A stretch of 64,000 nucleotides of DNA from Nitrosospira multiformis (GTDB lineage: Bacteria; Pseudomonadota; Gammaproteobacteria; Burkholderiales; Nitrosomonadaceae): assembly GCF_900103165.1 (NCBI RefSeq), contig NZ_FNKY01000001.1:2790001-2854000 (forward strand), given 5' to 3'. The translations under genes were made by a program, and so were the position numbers. How positions within the stretch are numbered: the first letter of the stretch is position 1; every line of letters begins with the position of its first letter. Of this stretch, positions 36,349-47,005 are shown one piece after another. Under the pieces are notes generated by a model. It was not told where the DNA came from, ran no database searches, and worked only from the letters and a program-made list of their open reading frames with translations.

Positions 36349-36729
36349 ATGGAGCCTTGCTTGAAGCTGCATCTTTCGGGATTTTCCGAACAAAATATGT
36401 TCACCGGTTATGGAACCGGATATGTCATGGTCAATCAGACGCGCTACGAGCGCAGTCTGATCATTTTGCCCGACCGCATCATTGAAAACTGGGAAGCTGC
36501 AACCTTTGAGCAGCTTACAGTGGAGCACTTCGAGTTTCTGCTCCCATTACAGCCTGAAATGGTATTGTTCGGGACGGGAGCCACCCTGCGCTTTCCCCAC
36601 CCTTCCTTGACAAAAACGCTGATCGCATCAAAAATCGGTGTGGAAGTCATGGATACCAACGCTGTCTGCCGCACTTACAACATACTGACAGCGGAAGGAC
36701 GGCGTGTGGCGGCGGCGCTGCTTATTTAG
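36349..36729 (+). CDS. Mth938-like domain protein (DUF498)
   Basis: A 126-residue protein of the Mth938/Xcc1710 family. Typical segments are FTGYGTGYVMVNQTRYERSL, FEFLLPLQPEMVLFGTGATL and VCRTYNILTAEGRRVAAALL. The human relative NDUFAF3 assists complex I assembly; bacterial roles are undefined. ATG at 36349 is the first codon giving the full domain; a TTG a few codons later is possible. Confidence 0.88.
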   Translation: MEPCLKLHLSGFSEQNMFTGYGTGYVMVNQTRYERSLIILPDRIIENWEAATFEQLTVEHFEFLLPLQPEMVLFGTGATLRFPHPSLTKTLIASKIGVEVMDTNAVCRTYNILTAEGRRVAAALLI

Positions 36730-36805
36730 AAATTCGTGAATAAGCTCATCCTGGACACGCTGCCGGCGACCGGGGATCCCTCTTCAGGATTTGCCGGATT
36801 CAGGT

Positions 36806-38035
36806 TTATTCCTGGACAGCAGGGACAGACAACTCGTTTCGCACCCGCTCCCGCCAGCTCTCGATCCAGGCGGGGAGATCCGTGGCCAGCATGGGCCGTG
36901 ACATAAAAGTCCCTTGAGCCAGATCGCACCCCGTGCGGCACAGAAGATCCCAATCGTTCCGGTCTTCAACACCTTCAGCCACGACTTCCATACCCAGTTG
37001 TCTCGCCAAGGACAAGCTCGCATCATACATTGCCCGCAATGTCTCGTCGGCCCAGGCGCGATGCACAAAACCCTGGTCAATCTTGAGTTCATCGAAGGGA
37101 ATATCGCGTAACTGAGCCAAAGAAGAGTGCCCGGTGCCGAAATCGTCGATTGAGAGACGGAAACGCTTCAAGCGCAATCGGGTCAGTATCTCGAGCGGAG
37201 CCCGTGTATCCAGCATCAACCGGCTTTCCGTCACTTCCAGCACCATATCCTGGGGCGCCACGCCGACCTTGGCCGTAAGTTCGGCAACGAAATTCAGAAA
37301 ACTCAGCGATGCCAGATTATCCATTGATACGTTGACCGCTACCCGCAATGCCAGTCCCGCTTGCTGCCAGGCTTTAGCCTGGGTCACTGCTCCGGTGAAT
37401 ACCACTTGCGTCAGTTCGTCGATCAGGCCAGAGGCTTCGGCCACCCCGATGAATTGATCGGGGAATACGATGCCGTCGACAGCATGACGCCACCGGACCA
37501 GCGTCTCCACGCCCACCACTTCACCGCTCGCTACCGCCACCTTGGGCTGGTAGTAATTGACAAGCTCCCCATTGTCGATGGCGGCTCGCAACTCGTCTGC
37601 TCCGTAAACTTTCTTCGTTATTCCGGGTCCATCCGTGGACGGAGGCGTCCATTTCTCGAGCAGCGCAGCTAACGTATCCGGCTTAACGGGCTTGTGCAGG
37701 TGACCCAGTATCTGAATTTTATGCGCCTGTACCAGTTTTTCAGCGGTCTGCAATATGCGTTCGTCCTCACCGCTCACCAGGATGAGGCTACCGGTATAGT
37801 GCCGCTCAACCAGATGCCGCACGAACTCTATTCCATCCATCTCCGGCATGTTGAGATCCAGCAATATCAGGTTTGGGTGCGAATCCGTATCTCCTATTCG
37901 CTCCAAGGCGGCTCGCCCGCTATCGCAAAGCGTGACCGAAGTAAACCCCAGATTGGACAGAATACGGCTCAGCAGCTTGAGCATGAAGGATTCATCGTCA
38001 AGCACCAGAATCCTGACTGCGGATCTTTCGACCAT
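36806..38035 (-). CDS. Response regulator with EAL phosphodiesterase output
   Basis: A 409-residue protein with an N-terminal receiver domain (residues 8-125; acidic pair in LDDESF, phospho-Asp in LILLDLNMPEMDG) and a C-terminal EAL domain (about 150-390) that hydrolyses c-di-GMP. The EAL motif reads ETLVRW in place of E(A/V)L, still with the catalytic glutamate. DDFGTGHSSLAQLRDIPFDELKID supplies metal and loop-6 residues, and VVAEGVE is present. It lies 264 bases downstream of the hybrid kinase on the same strand and is the probable output of that kinase. Confidence 0.93.
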   Translation of the reverse strand: MVERSAVRILVLDDESFMLKLLSRILSNLGFTSVTLCDSGRAALERIGDTDSHPNLILLDLNMPEMDGIEFVRHLVERHYTGSLILVSGEDERILQTAEKLVQAHKIQILGHLHKPVKPDTLAALLEKWTPPSTDGPGITKKVYGADELRAAIDNGELVNYYQPKVAVASGEVVGVETLVRWRHAVDGIVFPDQFIGVAEASGLIDELTQVVFTGAVTQAKAWQQAGLALRVAVNVSMDNLASLSFLNFVAELTAKVGVAPQDMVLEVTESRLMLDTRAPLEILTRLRLKRFRLSIDDFGTGHSSLAQLRDIPFDELKIDQGFVHRAWADETLRAMYDASLSLARQLGMEVVAEGVEDRNDWDLLCRTGCDLAQGTFMSRPMLATDLPAWIESWRERVRNELSVPAVQE

Positions 38036-38299
38036 AGTATTTTTTCCTTCGGATCGTTATTCGGAAAAATATCCGCGTAACCTTGCCGTATGGCTCGGCT
38101 TGCCTGTAATGCCGGGAGCGCACCGCGATAAGCGCGATAAGCACCTGATTTTACCAGCAATCCGGCTGGGATGGTGTTTTGTAGATAGCCTGCATTGTCA
38201 GCTCATAGCGCAGAGAATCCGCCATTCGCATCCTCGCCTTTCTCGCCATCCCCGAGACCACCGGCCGCCGTGGCACCCTGCTTGCAATATTCCGGAAGC

Positions 38300-41200
38300 T
38301 CACTTAGAGGTTCCGTGCGACGAATCAATATACCTATTCACGACGGCCAATTCCGATTCGAAGCGGGGTAACAGCGCCTTCACTGCTTCAATGTCGCCCG
38401 CCTTCCCCGCCTTTTCCATCTCGGCACACAGGTCGCCCAGCACCAGTGCGCCGACCGAACGAGCCGATGACTTGAGTTTGTGGGCTGCCGCGCCGGCCGT
38501 TGCCGCTTCTCCCGCCTGCGAAGCAGCACGCAAATCCGCTGCTATTCGGGCGGAACTGGCACGAAAGTCCCGCAGGAATTCGTCGATCACCGCTGGGTCG
38601 TTCCCCACAAGCGCTTCGAGAACGCTCACATCCATTGATCTATCCGCAGCCGCTGGCGTGACAGGGGCAGTGGCCACCGCAGGCGCCTGGGCACCTGATT
38701 TTGGAACCGGCAACCATTTATGCAATACCGCTTTCAAGTGGGCAAGCTGCACAGGCTTGCTCAGGTAATCATCCATGCCAACGGCGCGGCAGTGCTCGGC
38801 CTCCCCCTTGAGAGCATTGGCGGTGAACGCGATGATAGGAATTCGAGTCTTGTCTTGCTCGGCGTGACGAATGGCTGCAGTCAATTGGTAGCCATCCATT
38901 TCCGGCATATGCAGATCGGTAAGCAGCAGCGCATAGTTGCCGCTCTCCCAGCGCTTCAACGCTTCCTGGCCGTCTCCGGCGATATCCGCCGCATAGCCGA
39001 GCAGCGAGAGCTGCTGACGAATCACTTTCTGGTTGATTTCGTTGTCCTCAGCCACCAGGATCAACGTGCCTTCGCGCATGGCCTTCTCGCGCGATGGCGC
39101 AACCACCGCCTCGACCTTGTCGGCCTGCTGCGCTTCCGCTTCCTCATGGACCCGCCCTGCCGCGATCGCCACGGCCCGCAGAAAAGCGTCGCGATGCATG
39201 ACGTCGCCGTCCAGCGTAACGGTATCCACCGCTTCGGAGCGCTCATGACGGCGGCGTCCACGCCTGATTACAACGAAACGGGGCTCGATGTCGGGTTGAT
39301 GATGTCCATGCTCAAGGACCACGAAGTGCGGATCGAGATCGGGCCGGGAACGGCAGGCGACACGCAATTCCTCGACGGGTGGCACATCATGTCCGGCGTC
39401 GATGACAAGCAACCATAAACCGGATGGCAGTGTATCGATTCGTTTCCGGGCCGCCGCCAGATCCGTTACGCGCTCAACGGTTGCGCCGCTGTGTTTCAGA
39501 TATACCGCCAGATCGTCGCTCAATCCCTTCTCGTCGCCCAGTACCAGACAGGAAACCCCGGCCAGATCTACAACTTTGGCACTGATGGGTTTGGCTGGCA
39601 GTGGCACGAAGGATAAACGCACGGTGAAAATGGAACCCTTGCCCAGTGCACTTTGCACTGTAATTTCTCCCCCCATCAATTGCACCAGATGATGAGAAAT
39701 CGCCAACCCCAGTCCGGTGCCGCCAAACCGGCGCGTCGTGGAGGCATCCCCCTGAGTGAAAGAGGTGAAGAGCCGCCCCTGAGTCTCCTCGTTCATGCCA
39801 ATGCCGTTGTCGGATATCTGAAACTCCACCGTTACCTGATCCAGGCTATGGCCCGCCAATAACGCGCGTACCGACACCCGGCCCGCTTCATGCTGCCCAC
39901 TGGAAAATTTAATGGCGTTGTTGGCGAGGTTGACCAGGACTTGACGCAAGCGCAGCGCATCGCCCAGAACTTCATCGGGAATCGCCGGATCAAGGAATAA
40001 GGTAAGTTCCACTCCTTTTCTTGAAGCCAGGCTTTCGAGCATGTTGCAAGCCTTCTCCACCACATTCACGACCGACATGGGTGCTTCTTCAATTTCCAGC
40101 CGGCCTGCCTCGATCTTGGAAAAATCAAGAATATCGTCAATGATTTCCAGCAGGGCAAAAGCCGATTCACGGATCAGATCGACCATCTCCATCTGATAGC
40201 CGCTGAGGCTGGTTTGCTGCAGCACATCCGCCATACCGATCACACCGTTCATGGGCGTGCGTATCTCATGGCTCATGGCTGCAAGAAAAATCGATTTAGC
40301 CTGGTTGGCCTGCTCAGCATCCAGCCGGGCCTGCTCCAGGTCCTTCATGATACGGACCCTTTCGCTGATATTAACACCTGAAGGTATCAATTTGACCACC
40401 TGGCCTTCGGTGTCACGGACCGGCACAAGCATGAAATCGATCGTCATGAGACCGCCGTTGGCAATGCGCACCTCGACATCGCGACGCACTATCTCACCAC
40501 CCTGAGCCCGATCAATGTCCTCGCGAGTTTGTTTCTGCACTTCCGGGTTATAAGAGAACCACCATGTTTCATCGAGCCGCTTGCCGATGACGTCCTGGCT
40601 CCGCAGACCGCCCACTTCCAGAGCGGTACGATTGATCTCCACAAAAACGCCGTCGGGTGTCGTTTCGCCGACAAGGGCAGCCAGATTATCCACAATGGCC
40701 CGCAGACGTTGTTCGCTTCCACGCAAAGCCTGCTCCACCTGTTTGCGCTCATGGATGTCACGCAGAATACCGGTGAAATAGCGCTTCCCCCCGACGAAAT
40801 ATTCGCTGACCGCGACGTATAGATCAATGGGTTCGCCATTCTTGTGCCGGCCTACAACTTCACGGCCCATGCCAATGTTATGCAGTCCCTCGACTTCAAG
40901 TGTGAGAATGTGATCGAATTCGCAGCGGCCGCGTCCGGTCCGGAAATACCGCTCGACATAGCCATCGTGTGCGCTACGATGGGGTTCGGGCATAATCAGG
41001 GAAATATTCTGACCGATCACTTCATCGCGGGTGTAACCAAAGAGTTTTTCGATAACAGGATTGACGGAGCGGATGATGCTTTTATCGTCGATAGTGATAA
41101 TGCAATCCATCATATGCTCGACGATGGAGCGCGTTTCTTCCTCCTTGCTGATCAGGGCTGCATTGGCAAGCTCCAGATCGGCGGTACGCGCCGCGACTCT

Positions 41201-42427
41201 ATTTTCCAGCTCCTGATTGAGTTGTCGCAGATTGTTTTCAGCGCCTTCCCTTTCCCGGTTGCTGGCATTCAGACGTTCCGTCATGGTATTGAAAGTGCTG
41301 GCGAGTTGTCCGATCTCGTCCCATCCCACCACCGGCACGCGCTGCTGCAGATTACCCGCGGCGATGTGCTGGGCACTATGGCTGAGATTCTTCAGCGTAG
41401 TGACAACACGCCGGCTAAACAAGATTGCGCCCAGGATGGTGGCGAAGAGCGTCAGACCGAGAATCAGCAAACTGAGCGTGCGCACCCGTTGCAGGAAAGC
41501 AAATACCTCGTCCGCATCCATCTTGACCTCGATGCCCCAGTTCATGCGAGGCAGGTACCGCCACGCCGCGACCACCTCCTTGCCGCGATAATCCATTTTC
41601 AGGCCGCCTCCACGCTCGCCATGCAGACCACTTTGAGTGACCACCGAGAACGGCGCATTATTCAGGGGTATCTTGAGTTCCAGCGCCGCATTGGGCGCAT
41701 GCTTCAATGGAGCCATCACCAGCGCGGTACGTTCGTTCAAAAGCCGGGTTAGCACGGTTTCACCACTCGCCCCCAGCCCCACATTGTCCTGCACCACCTG
41801 AAACACGCGTTCACTGTAGATCTGTAGCGCCAGTACGCCTTCGAGTTTCCCCTCAACCACGATGGGAAATGCCATGAAAGCCGCAATCCTGTCGCGTGAC
41901 GGCTCATAATGTTCAAAGTCCGAGACGCCGTTCTGCAGCGTATCCAGCGCTTCGCGCGTCACAATACCCAGGCCGCTGTTTCGATACTTACCGGTGATCA
42001 GGCTGGTGGCGAAATCTGATTCATGGGCGTCGGTATAGACGATTAAGCCCTCGGGGGAAATCAGAAACAGATCATAATAATCCGCTTCCTCGACAAAACG
42101 TTTGAATTGCTCACGGTATCGAGCATCCAGTTGACGATAGGCCTCGGATTTCACCCCGCCCCGGGCATATACCTGGGTAAATTCGCGCATGGCCGCACGT
42201 ATGGCGCTATCGGTCTGTATAACCCTGGCATCGAGAAGGCGTTCACGCAGATAGCTGTCGATCTGTTCCGCTTTCATGTCTGCGATGGCCGAAACTTGCT
42301 GAATGGCCGTTTTCTGCATCTCGATCTCGAACGTGCGCAGCAGACTGTAACCAATAATCAGGATAGGCAGCAACGAAAAACCCATGAACCACACCGCGAA
42401 ACGCTGCGTGAGGGAGGTGAATTTCAC
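38300..42427 (-). CDS. Hybrid sensor histidine kinase with dCACHE, HAMP, PAS, REC and Hpt domains
   Basis: A 1375-residue membrane kinase. Order: TM1 (about 10-35), double-CACHE periplasmic sensor (to about 330), TM2, HAMP, and coiled coil. Two PAS domains follow (the first with [20 protein letters not shown]). Then come HisKA (phospho-His in [10 protein letters not shown]), HATPase ([18 protein letters not shown]), one degenerate receiver without a recognisable phospho-Asp site ([20 protein letters not shown]), one intact receiver ([26 protein letters not shown]), and an Hpt domain ([14 protein letters not shown]). The GTG at 42427 overlaps the stop of the binding-protein gene (GTGA), so they are translationally coupled. 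A phosphorelay to the downstream EAL regulator is inferred. Confidence 0.93.
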   Translation of the reverse strand: MKFTSLTQRFAVWFMGFSLLPILIIGYSLLRTFEIEMQKTAIQQVSAIADMKAEQIDSYLRERLLDARVIQTDSAIRAAMREFTQVYARGGVKSEAYRQLDARYREQFKRFVEEADYYDLFLISPEGLIVYTDAHESDFATSLITGKYRNSGLGIVTREALDTLQNGVSDFEHYEPSRDRIAAFMAFPIVVEGKLEGVLALQIYSERVFQVVQDNVGLGASGETVLTRLLNERTALVMAPLKHAPNAALELKIPLNNAPFSVVTQSGLHGERGGGLKMDYRGKEVVAAWRYLPRMNWGIEVKMDADEVFAFLQRVRTLSLLILGLTLFATILGAILFSRRVVTTLKNLSHSAQHIAAGNLQQRVPVVGWDEIGQLASTFNTMTERLNASNREREGAENNLRQLNQELENRVAARTADLELANAALISKEEETRSIVEHMMDCIITIDDKSIIRSVNPVIEKLFGYTRDEVIGQNISLIMPEPHRSAHDGYVERYFRTGRGRCEFDHILTLEVEGLHNIGMGREVVGRHKNGEPIDLYVAVSEYFVGGKRYFTGILRDIHERKQVEQALRGSEQRLRAIVDNLAALVGETTPDGVFVEINRTALEVGGLRSQDVIGKRLDETWWFSYNPEVQKQTREDIDRAQGGEIVRRDVEVRIANGGLMTIDFMLVPVRDTEGQVVKLIPSGVNISERVRIMKDLEQARLDAEQANQAKSIFLAAMSHEIRTPMNGVIGMADVLQQTSLSGYQMEMVDLIRESAFALLEIIDDILDFSKIEAGRLEIEEAPMSVVNVVEKACNMLESLASRKGVELTLFLDPAIPDEVLGDALRLRQVLVNLANNAIKFSSGQHEAGRVSVRALLAGHSLDQVTVEFQISDNGIGMNEETQGRLFTSFTQGDASTTRRFGGTGLGLAISHHLVQLMGGEITVQSALGKGSIFTVRLSFVPLPAKPISAKVVDLAGVSCLVLGDEKGLSDDLAVYLKHSGATVERVTDLAAARKRIDTLPSGLWLLVIDAGHDVPPVEELRVACRSRPDLDPHFVVLEHGHHQPDIEPRFVVIRRGRRRHERSEAVDTVTLDGDVMHRDAFLRAVAIAAGRVHEEAEAQQADKVEAVVAPSREKAMREGTLILVAEDNEINQKVIRQQLSLLGYAADIAGDGQEALKRWESGNYALLLTDLHMPEMDGYQLTAAIRHAEQDKTRIPIIAFTANALKGEAEHCRAVGMDDYLSKPVQLAHLKAVLHKWLPVPKSGAQAPAVATAPVTPAAADRSMDVSVLEALVGNDPAVIDEFLRDFRASSARIAADLRAASQAGEAATAGAAAHKLKSSARSVGALVLGDLCAEMEKAGKAGDIEAVKALLPRFESELAVVNRYIDSSHGTSK

Positions 42428-43710
42428 GGTTCCCACCCCGAAACAGCGCCAAGCAACTGATTCCACTCTTCGCGCGACCGGTAGGTGGGAAATGGCGCCG
42501 GCTCAAGTGGCCGCCCCGATTCCCAGACAACATCGAATTGGCCGTCATCGCGAGCTTTGGCGACGCGCGCTACCTTCCATACATGGTGTGTGATGGGATC
42601 GACCGATACCACCCCTTCGGGCGCGGGCATGCTCTGGCGCAGGAGTGTGCGCTGCACTTGGGCCACATCCCCGGAACCCGCTTCAAGTGCGGAGTTGATC
42701 CATATCTGCATATTGACATAAGAGGCTTCCATGGGCCCGTCGATCACGGCATGCTGACCGAAACGGTCGCGGAACCGGTTCACGAAAGCTTGATTCTTGG
42801 GTGACGGAATACTTTGAAAATAACTTCGCGCGGCATAGTGGCCCGTCATCGTCTGAAAATCCTGAGTGGTCCGTCCCACCTCGGTAACACTGAACGACAG
42901 GACGGGTATCTCATCGGGGACGATTCCACTTTTGGCGATCGCCCGAAAGAACCCGGCATTGTCGGTGTCATTGATGGTGGTCAATACCATATCCGGCCGC
43001 TGACCCAGGATATCCGCCGCCAGCTCCCCCATATCGGTGTGGCCCAAAGGCAGATATCGCTCCCCTACCACTTCCGCACCATGTGCGGCCAGCAAGTCCT
43101 TTATGAGAATGTGCACCACGCGCGAAAAGATATAATCCGATCCCACCAGATAGATTCGCTTGCCGCGTTTGTTACGGTCATTCGCCTTGCCGAGATGACT
43201 CAGTGCCCAATGCACCGCCGGCATCATCAGCTGGTTGGGCACAGCGCCGCCATAGAGGATATTGAGCGACTGTCTCATGTCCTCACGCGACTGCTCCATT
43301 CCCTCATACTGCAGGGCGTAAAAGAGCAGGTGGTCATGTTTTTCCACGACCGCTTTCACCGCTTTGCGACAGGCCGATGTCCAGCAGCCAAACAGCGCCT
43401 GCACCTGCTCTTTGGTGATCAGGTGCTCCGCCTGCTCGGCGCAATAAACCGGATCGGAGCGGCAATCGACAACCACGGCCTCGATCTTCCGGCCATTGAC
43501 CCCCCCCACCGCATTGGCCTCCTCAATGGCTAGCTGGAGTGCATCCACCAGGGGTTTTTCACTCGGCGCCAGGATACCTGACAGGGAGTGCAGCACCCCG
43601 ATCCTGATACTCAGCTCCGCGGCCGAGTGCTGTCGCCATATCATGACGCTGGCAACCAGGAGGATGGCGAGGAAAATAAGGAGAACGCGCGTTTTATAGC
43701 TGCCCATCAA
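42424..43710 (-). CDS. Urea/amide-type periplasmic binding protein (UrtA/FmdD/AmiC-like), signalling partner
   Basis: A 428-residue protein with an uncleaved-looking N-terminal membrane segment ([17 protein letters not shown]) followed by a Leu/Ile/Val-type periplasmic binding domain of the urea/short-amide branch. Motifs: [71 protein letters not shown] and GGAVPNQ. These are typical of UrtA and FmdD. No ABC permease or ATPase genes accompany it. Instead its stop overlaps the start of a hybrid kinase, so it probably presents ligand to the kinase CACHE domain. Urea as ligand is plausible for an ammonia oxidiser but unproven. Confidence 0.85.
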   Translation of the reverse strand: MMGSYKTRVLLIFLAILLVASVMIWRQHSAAELSIRIGVLHSLSGILAPSEKPLVDALQLAIEEANAVGGVNGRKIEAVVVDCRSDPVYCAEQAEHLITKEQVQALFGCWTSACRKAVKAVVEKHDHLLFYALQYEGMEQSREDMRQSLNILYGGAVPNQLMMPAVHWALSHLGKANDRNKRGKRIYLVGSDYIFSRVVHILIKDLLAAHGAEVVGERYLPLGHTDMGELAADILGQRPDMVLTTINDTDNAGFFRAIAKSGIVPDEIPVLSFSVTEVGRTTQDFQTMTGHYAARSYFQSIPSPKNQAFVNRFRDRFGQHAVIDGPMEASYVNMQIWINSALEAGSGDVAQVQRTLLRQSMPAPEGVVSVDPITHHVWKVARVAKARDDGQFDVVWESGRPLEPAPFPTYRSREEWNQLLGAVSGWEP

Positions 43711-43877
43711 GCTTAATCTTCCCTGTACGATAAAACTCGCCCTTCAAACAACCCACAACCCAATAATCAGATAGATAATCTCAATACTACCCCTTTCTAT
43801 CATAGACACAATGGCCGTCTTACGGAATAAATCCTGAAGAAATATCTCTCTCGACGATTTCAGGACGGCGATCCGGG

Positions 43878-44801
43878 TCAGGGTTCGTTCAGAACCTTCA
43901 AATGGGCCGCCACACTTCGTCCCAATGCAGGTAACGCATATCCCCCTTCCAGAGCCGATACAATCCGATTGTTGGCATATTCATGCGCAATCTCCCTGAT
44001 TCTTCCTGTTACCCATGCGTAATCGGCTTCCAACAGATTCAACGAAGCAAGATCATCATCTCGATGCGCGTCAAAGCCGGCGGAAATAAACACCATCTGC
44101 GGTTTGAATCTTTTGAGCGCCGGTAACCAGAATTCATTCACTGCCGCACGGAATGCATGGCCGTTGCTACCGGCTGCCAGCGGGATATTGACCATACGCC
44201 CGGAACGGCCCGTAACACCGCCGTAAGGATAAAATGGGTGCTGAAAAATGGAAACCATCATGACTCGCGGATTATTTCGAAAAATATCCTCGGTACCGTT
44301 ACCGTGATGCACATCGAAATCCACTACCGCCACGCGTTCCAAAGCATGCGCTTGAATGGCATGGGCGACGCCCGCCGCGATATTGTTAATGAGGCAAAAA
44401 CCCATTGCCCGGTTACGCTCCGCATGATGACCCGGTGGGCGAACGCAGCAAAAAGCATTCTCCGCATGCTCACCGATCACCAGATCAGCCGCCAGAATCA
44501 CCGCCCCCGCGGCACGATAAGCCGCGGCCAGGCTGTACGGATTCATTGCCGTATCCGGATCAAGATACGCGAACCCGGTGGAGGGCGCCGCGGCAGCCAA
44601 TGAAGCGATATACTTTGGCGTGTGCACGCGTTTCAATTGTTCGAATGTTGCCAACGGCGCAACATGACGCTCCAGCCGATCCATCAGACCGGAAGCGGCC
44701 AGCTCATCCTCAATGGCCTTGAGCCGTGCCGGACGTTCAGGATGATAGGGGCCCATATGGTGCAGCAGGCAATCGGGATGGGAAATGAAAGCGGTACGCA
44801 T
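43878..44801 (-). CDS. Histone-deacetylase-family (AcuC-like) zinc amidohydrolase
   Basis: A 307-residue member of the class II histone deacetylase/acetylpolyamine amidohydrolase family. Motifs: SHPDCLLHHMGPYHPERPAR, RPPGHHAERNRAMGFCLINN (catalytic His pair), VDFDVHHGNGTEDIF (zinc Asp and His) and SAGFDAHRDDDLASL (second zinc Asp). Bacterial members deacetylate proteins or small molecules; substrate unknown. ATG 44801 chosen because the family domain starts there, though AGGAG is 14 bases away. Divergent from the LapD-like gene. Confidence 0.92.
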   Translation of the reverse strand: MRTAFISHPDCLLHHMGPYHPERPARLKAIEDELAASGLMDRLERHVAPLATFEQLKRVHTPKYIASLAAAAPSTGFAYLDPDTAMNPYSLAAAYRAAGAVILAADLVIGEHAENAFCCVRPPGHHAERNRAMGFCLINNIAAGVAHAIQAHALERVAVVDFDVHHGNGTEDIFRNNPRVMMVSIFQHPFYPYGGVTGRSGRMVNIPLAAGSNGHAFRAAVNEFWLPALKRFKPQMVFISAGFDAHRDDDLASLNLLEADYAWVTGRIREIAHEYANNRIVSALEGGYALPALGRSVAAHLKVLNEP

Positions 44802-44952
44802 ACGTAATCGGTAATCTCCTGTTCTAAAAGGGGGTAGCCGCAGCTCAAAATTGAAACTACTGCCCACTCCGTGATAACCTTTGCCTCATACTACCCGGCG
44901 TATTGAGACAGAATCCGCTTTAACTTCAACAAATAAAAAAATCAGGCGTTCA

Positions 44953-46881
44953 ATGTCTCTTTTTCGACAACTCTGGCTGGCCGTTATACTGGTTACTCTA
45001 ACGAGTTTTATCGGCAGCTTTGCGGTAAGCATGCAAAGCACGCGAAGCTATCTTGAACAGCAGCTTCATCGAAAAAACATCGATAGCGCCAATTCCCTCG
45101 CGCTTTCCATATCTCAACTGAGCAAAGATCCCACTACGATCGGGCTGCAGATTACGGCACTTTTCGATAGCGGCCAGTATGAGACTATTTCGATTACCTC
45201 TCCCGATGGCACAGTAGTCGCTGAACGGGCACAAGACCGGGTAGACACCGCTGTTCCCGGATGGTTTATTGATCTCTTTCCCATACAGGCCGAAGCAGGC
45301 CGTGCCCAAATTTCGGACAGCTGGATGCAGTTTGGCGTCGTCAAGGTGGTCAGTCACACTCACCTCGCCCACCAGGCGCTTTGGGAGCAAACTGAAACAC
45401 TGATAATCTGGTTTCTGATGGCAGGCGCCCTCAGCGGACTCATCGGCATGCTGATATTGCATCGCATCAAGCGGCCACTGGCCGCGATGGTCGGCCAAGC
45501 CGAGGCAATTACGGAACGGCGCTTCCTCACCATCTCCGAACCCCGCATACCAGAGCTGCGTAGTATCGCCCGCGCCATAAATGATCTGGTAAGACGCCTG
45601 CATAACAGGTTTATCGAGGAGACTTCGCGACTGGAAGCCCTGCACAAGCAAATCCATCATGATCCCGTTACCGGCCTGGCCAACCGTGACTACTTCATGA
45701 GCCATCTCCGTAGCATATTGCCTGGCGAAGAGTCCGCCCCAGGCGATGCACAAAGCGGTATCCTTCTGATCATACGCCTCAACAATCTGGCGGAAATTAA
45801 CCGGAAACTTGGTCACACCGGGACTAACAATCTGCTTTGTCAGATCGGCTCGCTTCTAGGAAACGTTGCCAGCGAGACGCCGGATCGTCTGGCCGCCCGT
45901 TTGAACGGGTCGGATTTTGTGCTGATCATTCCAAATATCGATAATGCCGGTCAATTCGCAAGTCAACTGACCCTGGAACTCACTGCACTGTCGCCACAGA
46001 TTGATGGTGAAATTGCGGACTTCTGCCACATCGGCGCTATCCGTTATCAACATGGCGACAAAACAGATGAGCTTCTTGCCAACGCCGATACTGCGCTGGC
46101 CACTGCCGAGAGGCAGGGTATCAATGCCTGGCACGTTATCACCGGGCAATCCGGAAATTCTCTTATGCCTGCCGCCAATATCGGTGACTGGCGCCATTTC
46201 TTCAATGATGCATTGAATGAAGACCGCTTCAAGCTGGTGTTTCACCCCGTGATTGATCCGGCCGGGGCGCAACTGCATCAGGAAGCCGCTATCCGTCTCC
46301 AGGCCCAGCGTGATGGAGACTGGCTGGCCGCAAGCGATTTCATCGCCATCGCCGCTCGCCTCAATCTCACGGGACCCGTCGATCTGAATGTCATTCGCCA
46401 CGCCCTCGAACCCTTGCAATCCCAAGCCGGTGAACTCGCGGTCAATCTCTCCATTGAAACCATAAGCGATTGGGGTTTCCGCAACAAACTCGCGCAGCTA
46501 CTGAGCCAATATCCACAACTATGTCGACGGCTTTGGCTTGAGGTACCGGAATACGGCGCTTTCCGCGAGCTTGAAGCTTTCCGTGACTTCTGCCGTACCT
46601 TCAAGGAACTCGGCTGCCGTATTGGCATAGAGCACTTTGGCCACCATTTCCGCGAATTCCAGAAACTCACGGATCTCGGCCTCGACTATCTCAAGATCGA
46701 CGCCAGCTTCGTACGCGGCATCAATCAGAAAAAGAATAATCAGAGGTTCCTGAAAGGTTTATGCGGCCTGGCCCACAGTATTGGTATCATCGTCATTGCC
46801 GTTGCCGTACAAAACGAGGCTGAACAGAAGACATTGATAAGGCTGGGCCTGGATGGCGTTACCGGACCCGGCGTGAAGTAA
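44953..46881 (+). CDS. LapD-like degenerate GGDEF/EAL c-di-GMP receptor
   Basis: A 642-residue inner-membrane protein: TM1 (about 8-28), periplasmic LapD/MoxY N-terminal domain (about 30-150), TM2, HAMP, GGDEF-like and EAL-like domains. The synthase motif is degenerate (RLNGSDF where RxGGDEF is expected). The EAL motif reads HQEAAIRLQ, and the ITE-type glutamate motif reads LEVPEYG. DYLKIDASFV remains. Loss of both catalytic sets with this N-terminal domain is typical of LapD, which binds c-di-GMP and controls a periplasmic protease of adhesins. No lapG is in the window. ATG 44953 gives a proper membrane start; an in-frame start at 44881 would add 24 residues. Confidence 0.85.
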   Translation: MSLFRQLWLAVILVTLTSFIGSFAVSMQSTRSYLEQQLHRKNIDSANSLALSISQLSKDPTTIGLQITALFDSGQYETISITSPDGTVVAERAQDRVDTAVPGWFIDLFPIQAEAGRAQISDSWMQFGVVKVVSHTHLAHQALWEQTETLIIWFLMAGALSGLIGMLILHRIKRPLAAMVGQAEAITERRFLTISEPRIPELRSIARAINDLVRRLHNRFIEETSRLEALHKQIHHDPVTGLANRDYFMSHLRSILPGEESAPGDAQSGILLIIRLNNLAEINRKLGHTGTNNLLCQIGSLLGNVASETPDRLAARLNGSDFVLIIPNIDNAGQFASQLTLELTALSPQIDGEIADFCHIGAIRYQHGDKTDELLANADTALATAERQGINAWHVITGQSGNSLMPAANIGDWRHFFNDALNEDRFKLVFHPVIDPAGAQLHQEAAIRLQAQRDGDWLAASDFIAIAARLNLTGPVDLNVIRHALEPLQSQAGELAVNLSIETISDWGFRNKLAQLLSQYPQLCRRLWLEVPEYGAFRELEAFRDFCRTFKELGCRIGIEHFGHHFREFQKLTDLGLDYLKIDASFVRGINQKKNNQRFLKGLCGLAHSIGIIVIAVAVQNEAEQKTLIRLGLDGVTGPGVK

Positions 46882-47005
46882 ATTCCTCACGGTTCCAGGC
46901 ATCACCCGTCCCAATTTATCTTGATATATTTAAATACATAGCTATAACTTTCCTATACTCTACAGTTTCGCGCCTCCCATCAACCATCCATTATAAGGAT
47001 AGATC

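Noticed and set aside
38040-38299. A small gene between the kinase and the EAL regulator
   Set aside because: Frames there lack a ribosome binding site and any family similarity; treated as intergenic.
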